Assembly: GCA_025352125.1 (NCBI GenBank)
Contig: JANXTZ010000028.1
Location: 124,001 to 188,000, forward strand
Reading direction: 5' to 3'
Origin: Deinococcales bacterium
GTDB lineage: Bacteria > Deinococcota > Deinococci > Deinococcales > JAAFIG01
Length of the DNA stretch: 64,000 bases
How positions within the stretch are numbered: the first letter of the stretch is position 1; each line of letters opens with the position of its first letter. The notes below the pieces were generated by a model, which saw nothing but the letters and a program-made list of their open reading frames with translations, was not told the origin of the DNA and searched no databases. The translations under genes were made by a program, and so were the position numbers. Of this stretch, positions 60,422 to 64,000 are shown in pieces.

Positions 60422-61909
60422 TTAGAACAAACCAGGCAGCACCTTGGTCTTCTCGAGCTTGACCGCACCCAGTTGCTCCGGGTCCAAGCCCAAGGCCTTG
60501 AGAATGCTCGGGGCGACTTGGGTGGTCGTGACGTTCGCATCCGAGGTTGCGGCTTTCAAACCTGGGTTTGAAACGACCATCGCCACGTTGGTATCGTTCA
60601 TCGAAAACCCGCCGTGTTCGGCAATTTTGCTGGCTTTCGCCCCCGCGTAAATCACGCCCTCTTTGGGCAGCACGATAATGTTTGGCACTCGAGAATCGCT
60701 GCTCGGATCGGCAAACATTTTTTTCAGTGCCGCGCCCGAGATGATCTTGTCGATGCCCGCCGCATCCTTGTTTTTATTTAAGCTTGCGACCACGGCAGCC
60801 GTCTTGCTGGCATCGGTGAGCCACAACAGGCTGACATCATCCTGGGTGGCTTTGGCGAGCAGTCCCTTCTCTACGCCCTCGACCAGATTTGGAATCGTGT
60901 CCTCCACCACGAGCTTGCGCTTGCTGGGATCAATCGGCGATTGTCCGTGCTTGGCGGTCACAATAATGACGGTACTCTCGAGCAACTTGGCGGCTTTCAA
61001 GGCGGCGACGATCTTGCCGATGCTGGCGTCGGTGTGCAGCATCGCATCTTGCAAACCCGCGCTCATTGTGCCCTGGGCATCGCTGTAACCATTATCCTTC
61101 AGTTTTTGCCCGACGCTGAGTGCCTGAAAGTTCATGCCAAAGATGGCTGGCACGGTGGCACTCGCGCCGCTCGAGCTTAAACCGTTGACCTGATTGATGA
61201 CCGCCTGAACCTTGGTGTCGTCGTAAGCCTCGGTTTTGGTCACGCTGCCCGTTGTGCCATCCGCGCTGTTGATTTCTGGCGTGTAAAGGTCGTCCACGCC
61301 CTTGCCGCTCGGTCCGTTGACCAGGTCGTAGGCGGGGTGCTTGTCTGACCAGGCGGTGGTCAAACCTGCGGCTTTTGCCACCTCAAAAATCGTGTTGACC
61401 CGCACGAACTGGCTCGGGTAGACGGGCGCACAATTTTTGCTGCCGTCTCGAGGCAGCTTGTTCGGGTCGATGCTGGTCACGACCAGATCGGGGTTGACAT
61501 CGAGGCTCTCATCGAGCACCACTTCCGTGCCTTTGGTTTCGCATTTAGAACCTGGCGCGGACAGGTTGCGGTCATAGCTGTTGTCGTAGTACACGCCCGT
61601 GCTTTTTGGCGTGCCGCCCGTGACCAGTGCCAGCAAGCCAGGAAACGAATCCGAGGGCATGGCGCTCGAGGCTTTGGTGTAGGTCAGACCCGTGCTGGCG
61701 AGGGCGGCGAGGCTGGCGTCGGGTTTGGATTTGAGGAGCGTGGCAAGGTCAGCCGCGTGCATTCCGTCCACGCTGATCAGCAAGACGTGCTTGATGGAAT
61801 TCCCACCAACCACGGCGCCAGCAGGTTGGGCGTGGGTCACGAGGACAGCGGAGGCGAGCGCGGCGATGCTCAGGGCGCTCGAGACGAAAACGATCTTTTT
61901 GTTTTTCAC
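60422..61909 (-). CDS. Type I phosphodiesterase/nucleotide pyrophosphatase
   Basis: 495 residues, signal peptide (to about 28). Alkaline-phosphatase superfamily, NPP branch: metal site ISVDGMHAAD, nucleophile region SAMPSDSFPG (Ser or Thr nucleophile), DKHPAYD, TAKHGQSP and AEHGGF. Such enzymes cleave nucleotides, phosphodiesters or phosphonate esters at the cell surface. No similarity to the propeller proteins beyond the superfamily. Likely part of phosphorus acquisition, given its neighbours. Confidence 0.9.
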   Translation of the reverse strand: MKNKKIVFVSSALSIAALASAVLVTHAQPAGAVVGGNSIKHVLLISVDGMHAADLATLLKSKPDASLAALASTGLTYTKASSAMPSDSFPGLLALVTGGTPKSTGVYYDNSYDRNLSAPGSKCETKGTEVVLDESLDVNPDLVVTSIDPNKLPRDGSKNCAPVYPSQFVRVNTIFEVAKAAGLTTAWSDKHPAYDLVNGPSGKGVDDLYTPEINSADGTTGSVTKTEAYDDTKVQAVINQVNGLSSSGASATVPAIFGMNFQALSVGQKLKDNGYSDAQGTMSAGLQDAMLHTDASIGKIVAALKAAKLLESTVIIVTAKHGQSPIDPSKRKLVVEDTIPNLVEGVEKGLLAKATQDDVSLLWLTDASKTAAVVASLNKNKDAAGIDKIISGAALKKMFADPSSDSRVPNIIVLPKEGVIYAGAKASKIAEHGGFSMNDTNVAMVVSNPGLKAATSDANVTTTQVAPSILKALGLDPEQLGAVKLEKTKVLPGLF

Positions 61910-61975
61910 GCCCGAACCTTACAAAGCCCAGGTCATGAAACGGTGATTCATCTGGATTTCACCTGAAGTCGGTTT

Positions 61976-62194
61976 TTAGGCTGCCATTTCAGATTCGCCA
62001 AAGGCGACATCCCCTGTTTGCCGACTTGCACCCTCGTTTAAACCATACGCCACCCGAACGCGGTTGAGGCAATCGCACCACTCTGAAACGCTGCGTATGC
62101 CAGCCTCCACCGCCTCGGCTGGGGTTTTGAAGCTCGAGTTGGACAGGAACAAACGGGTCGCCTCGCGTAAATAGCTTGCACCATAATTTGCCAT
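61976..62194 (-). CDS. Small protein of a WCDC-motif pair (second copy)
   Basis: 72 residues from MANYGASYLREATRLFLSN; an upstream start (62290) would give 104 residues but is not matched in the first copy. The core KTPAEAVEAG then SEWCDCLNRVRVAYG matches the protein at 25428-25655 (IPAEAVESG, EQWCDCVESHRREYF). Tail differs. No ribosome site seen. Function unknown. Confidence 0.6.
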   Translation of the reverse strand: MANYGASYLREATRLFLSNSSFKTPAEAVEAGIRSVSEWCDCLNRVRVAYGLNEGASRQTGDVAFGESEMAA

Positions 62195-62308
62195 GAACCA
62201 ATGATGCGACTCGAGTTTCAAGATTTCGTCAGGTGGTTTTGTCAGCCTTTTGTGAATTGCAAAACCCAGACACTCGAGCCGTAGATTCAAACCTCGGAGG
62301 ATTCAATC

Positions 62309-63565
62309 ATGAAATCACGCTTGTTGGCTTTTGGTGCAATTGGTTTAAGTCTGGCGTTGGCGCAAGGCACGGTCAAAACCGAACTTGTTGGTTTTGCCAT
62401 GCTGCCCGCCGACACTTTTAATGGCACTGTTCCCTCGGGGCAATTTACGGGCACAGGCGCGAAACTCGAGCAACCACGGTTTACAGGTCAACCCGTGCAG
62501 GGCTTCAGCGCCATTCAGTTTGGTCCCAGCAAAGGCTCGTACTGGATGATGCCCGACAACGGGTACGGCGCAAAGTACAACAGTCCAGATTTCTTGTTGC
62601 GAATTTACCAGATCACCCCAACCGCCAAAACCTCGAGCGGTGGCACGGGCGATGTCAAGGTTGGTACATTTATTCAGCTCCGTGATCCCGACAAGAAAAT
62701 TCCGTTCCTGATCGTCAACGAAGCCAGCAGTGAACGTTTGCTGACCGGCAGCGATTTTGATATTGAATCGTTCGTGGTTGCCAAAGACGGCACCATCTGG
62801 CTGGGCGAAGAATTTGGTCCGTTCTTGCTGCACATTGATGCCACGGGCAAGATGCTCGAGGCTCCGATTCCAACCCCAGATTTTGGCGCTGGTAAAGATG
62901 CCAGCAAAGACCAGGTGCGTTCGCCGAACAACCCCAGCGTGCTCGCCAGCAGCCCAAATCCAGGCGCTGCCACGACTGCCAACCTGAATGCCTCCAGGGG
63001 CTTTGAGGGCATGGCGATCAACCCCAGCAAAACCAAACTCTATCCGATGCTCGAGGGAACGGTCTTGGGTGACACGCCAGGCACACTGCGAATTCACGAG
63101 TTTGATCTGGCGACCGAGAAATTCATGGGCGTGATCGGTCTTTACAAGCTCGAGGACCCAAGCTATTCCATCGGCGACCTGACGGTCATCAACGACAACG
63201 AATACCTGGTGCTCGAGCGCGATCAAGGCTCTGGCGACACCGCCAAATTCAAGCGCGTCTACAAGATTGACCTTTCCAAAAAAGACGCGGCTGGAATGGT
63301 GCAAAAAGAATTGGTCGTTGACCTGATGAACATCAGCGACGCCAGCAACCTTGCGCCCTCGAGCGTGAACGGCACGTTCAAATTTCCGTATGTGACCATC
63401 GAAGATGTGCTGGTGTTGGATGCAAACACGATCTTGGTGGCAAACGACAACAATTACCCTGGCACGGGTGGACGCGGCAAAGATGTCAAAGATGCCAACG
63501 AAATGATCTGGTTGAAACTCGAGAAACCACTGACGTTGGCGGCGGGTGTTGGCACGCCTCAATAA
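62309..63565 (+). CDS. Secreted phytase-like esterase-domain protein
   Basis: 418 residues after CTCGGAGGATTCAATC. Signal peptide (1-19, ending ALAQG). Contains the domain called esterase-like activity of phytase: YWMMPDNGYGAKYNSPDFLLRIYQI, DFDIESFVVAKDGTIWLGEEFGPFLLHID, NASRGFEGMAINPSKTKLYPMLEG and IGDLTVINDNEYLVLERDQG. The family is a secreted propeller; activity on phosphate esters is reported by name only and is not certain. The placement beside phosphatases supports a phosphorus role. Confidence 0.85.
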   Translation: MKSRLLAFGAIGLSLALAQGTVKTELVGFAMLPADTFNGTVPSGQFTGTGAKLEQPRFTGQPVQGFSAIQFGPSKGSYWMMPDNGYGAKYNSPDFLLRIYQITPTAKTSSGGTGDVKVGTFIQLRDPDKKIPFLIVNEASSERLLTGSDFDIESFVVAKDGTIWLGEEFGPFLLHIDATGKMLEAPIPTPDFGAGKDASKDQVRSPNNPSVLASSPNPGAATTANLNASRGFEGMAINPSKTKLYPMLEGTVLGDTPGTLRIHEFDLATEKFMGVIGLYKLEDPSYSIGDLTVINDNEYLVLERDQGSGDTAKFKRVYKIDLSKKDAAGMVQKELVVDLMNISDASNLAPSSVNGTFKFPYVTIEDVLVLDANTILVANDNNYPGTGGRGKDVKDANEMIWLKLEKPLTLAAGVGTPQ

Positions 63566-63591
63566 ACCACTTGGGAGTTCCTCTTTTTTTG

Positions 63592-63621
63592 ACGCACAGG
63601 GAGTCGCTCCCCTGTGCGTTT
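63592..63621 (+). terminator. Terminator of the phytase-like gene
   Basis: ACGCACAGGG (63592-63601), short loop, CCCTGTGCGT (63610-63619), then TTCTG. A strong 10-bp stem with a poor T-tract; an unusual T-run also precedes it. Confidence 0.65.
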
Positions 63622-63668
63622 CTGATTTGGCTGACAGGACGCAGACGAAACCATAAAAGAATTGCCTC

Positions 63669-64000
63669 ATGCCCAATTTACTCGAGATCACTGGAACGGT
63701 TTCGCCCGAAACCACTGCCGCCTACCTGCGTCACAGCTTCAATGTTCCCGAGGGCATCAAACAATTGCGCGTCAGTTTGCGTTACGAAAAACCTGGAATC
63801 TGTCAATTGTACCTTTCCGTCTTTGGACCCAACGGTTATCGCGGCTCGAGGATGCTGCCTGGAGCGGTGGGTTTGATCGAGGAGGTTTTGGAGTTCGGTG
63901 AAGGTTTCGGTACTTTGGGGGCAATTGCAGGCGAGATCGAAGCTGGAAATTGGATTGCATTTCTTGACCTCGAGCGCACCGCCTACACCGTCGATTACAC
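63669..64000 (+). CDS. N-terminus of a CehA/McbA-type metallohydrolase, cut by the window end
   Basis: The frame is open from ATG 63669 to the end (110 codons). It reads SFNVPEGIKQLRVSLRYEK, then CQLYLSVFGPNGYRGSR and GEIEAGNWIAFLDLERTAYTVDY. This matches the beta-sandwich that precedes the PHP metal-dependent domain of CehA/McbA proteins, a family with esterase and phosphodiesterase members. The catalytic part lies outside the window. No clear ribosome site precedes the ATG. Confidence 0.65.
   Translation, partial: MPNLLEITGTVSPETTAAYLRHSFNVPEGIKQLRVSLRYEKPGICQLYLSVFGPNGYRGSRMLPGAVGLIEEVLEFGEGFGTLGAIAGEIEAGNWIAFLDLERTAYTVDY

Noticed and set aside
1-64000. tRNA, rRNA or riboswitch genes
   Set aside because: No cloverleaf with a TTCRA-type arm, no rRNA core sequence and no known riboswitch core was recognised by eye; a covariance-model scan would be needed to exclude degenerate cases.

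Overview
The window is about 64 kb of bacterial chromosome of medium GC content, densely packed with genes. The lineage cannot be proved from this sequence alone. Several signs fit a Deinococcota-type organism: a Tat-exported ferritin-like desiccation-type protein, a degraded BTAD/AAA-type ATPase fragment of a kind I associate with Deinococcus, small palindromic non-coding repeats, and at least one promoter with its -10 box directly against the ATG (leaderless mRNA). The hexamer CTCGAG is hugely over-represented in genes, in intergenic DNA and inside terminator stems.

Layout. 0-3.75 kb: end of an allantoinase gene, a TPR/CPBP-like membrane protein and a patatin-like lipase. 3.9-12.5 kb: one plus-strand respiratory operon. 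It encodes a cbb3-type oxidase (CcoN, a CcoO-CcoP-like dihaem fusion and a CcoS-like protein), a cytochrome c lipoprotein, a Rieske protein, a cytochrome b that has lost both ligands of one haem, several small membrane proteins, a second cytochrome b fused to a 2[4Fe-4S] ferredoxin domain, and a FlpD/MvhD-like iron-sulfur protein. 12.7-20.5 kb: Ser/Thr kinase, secreted repeat-poor protein, malic enzyme, a gene graveyard (16.1-16.7 kb), an Rrf2 regulator with a cysteine desulfurase, a LysM-NlpC/P60 hydrolase and an M42 peptidase. 20.8-25.3 kb: a CheB-CheR-PAS-histidine kinase fusion flanked by two response regulators. 25.4-30.1 kb: a group of stress-type genes (glycine-zipper protein, SRPBCC, YeaQ-type, ferritin-like).

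30.5-41.2 kb: a full minus-strand C-P lyase operon (phnC-D-E-G-H-I-J-K, a hexapeptide acetyltransferase, a metallophosphoesterase, phnL, phnM, a GNAT acetyltransferase). Its PhnJ contains no cysteine at all, so the four cysteines that make canonical PhnJ a radical-SAM C-P lyase are missing. 41.3-44.5 kb: an ABC importer of the UgpBAE/MalEFG type without its ATPase. 44.6-50.5 kb: a tyrosine phosphatase, two glycosyltransferases with UDP-glucose dehydrogenase, a membrane protein with two ExxE-type helices and an NTF2-like secreted protein. 50.5-64 kb: secreted phosphorus-related proteins: a second PhnD-like binding protein, three paralogous beta-propeller/phosphoesterase proteins with a Tat-type Rieske protein between them, a type I phosphodiesterase, a phytase-like esterase protein and the start of a CehA/McbA-type metallohydrolase.

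Two systems deserve most attention: the asymmetric cytochrome b pair with ferredoxin and FlpD-like output domains, and the cysteine-free PhnJ in an otherwise intact operon. I saw no tRNA, rRNA, CRISPR array, transposase or phage gene.
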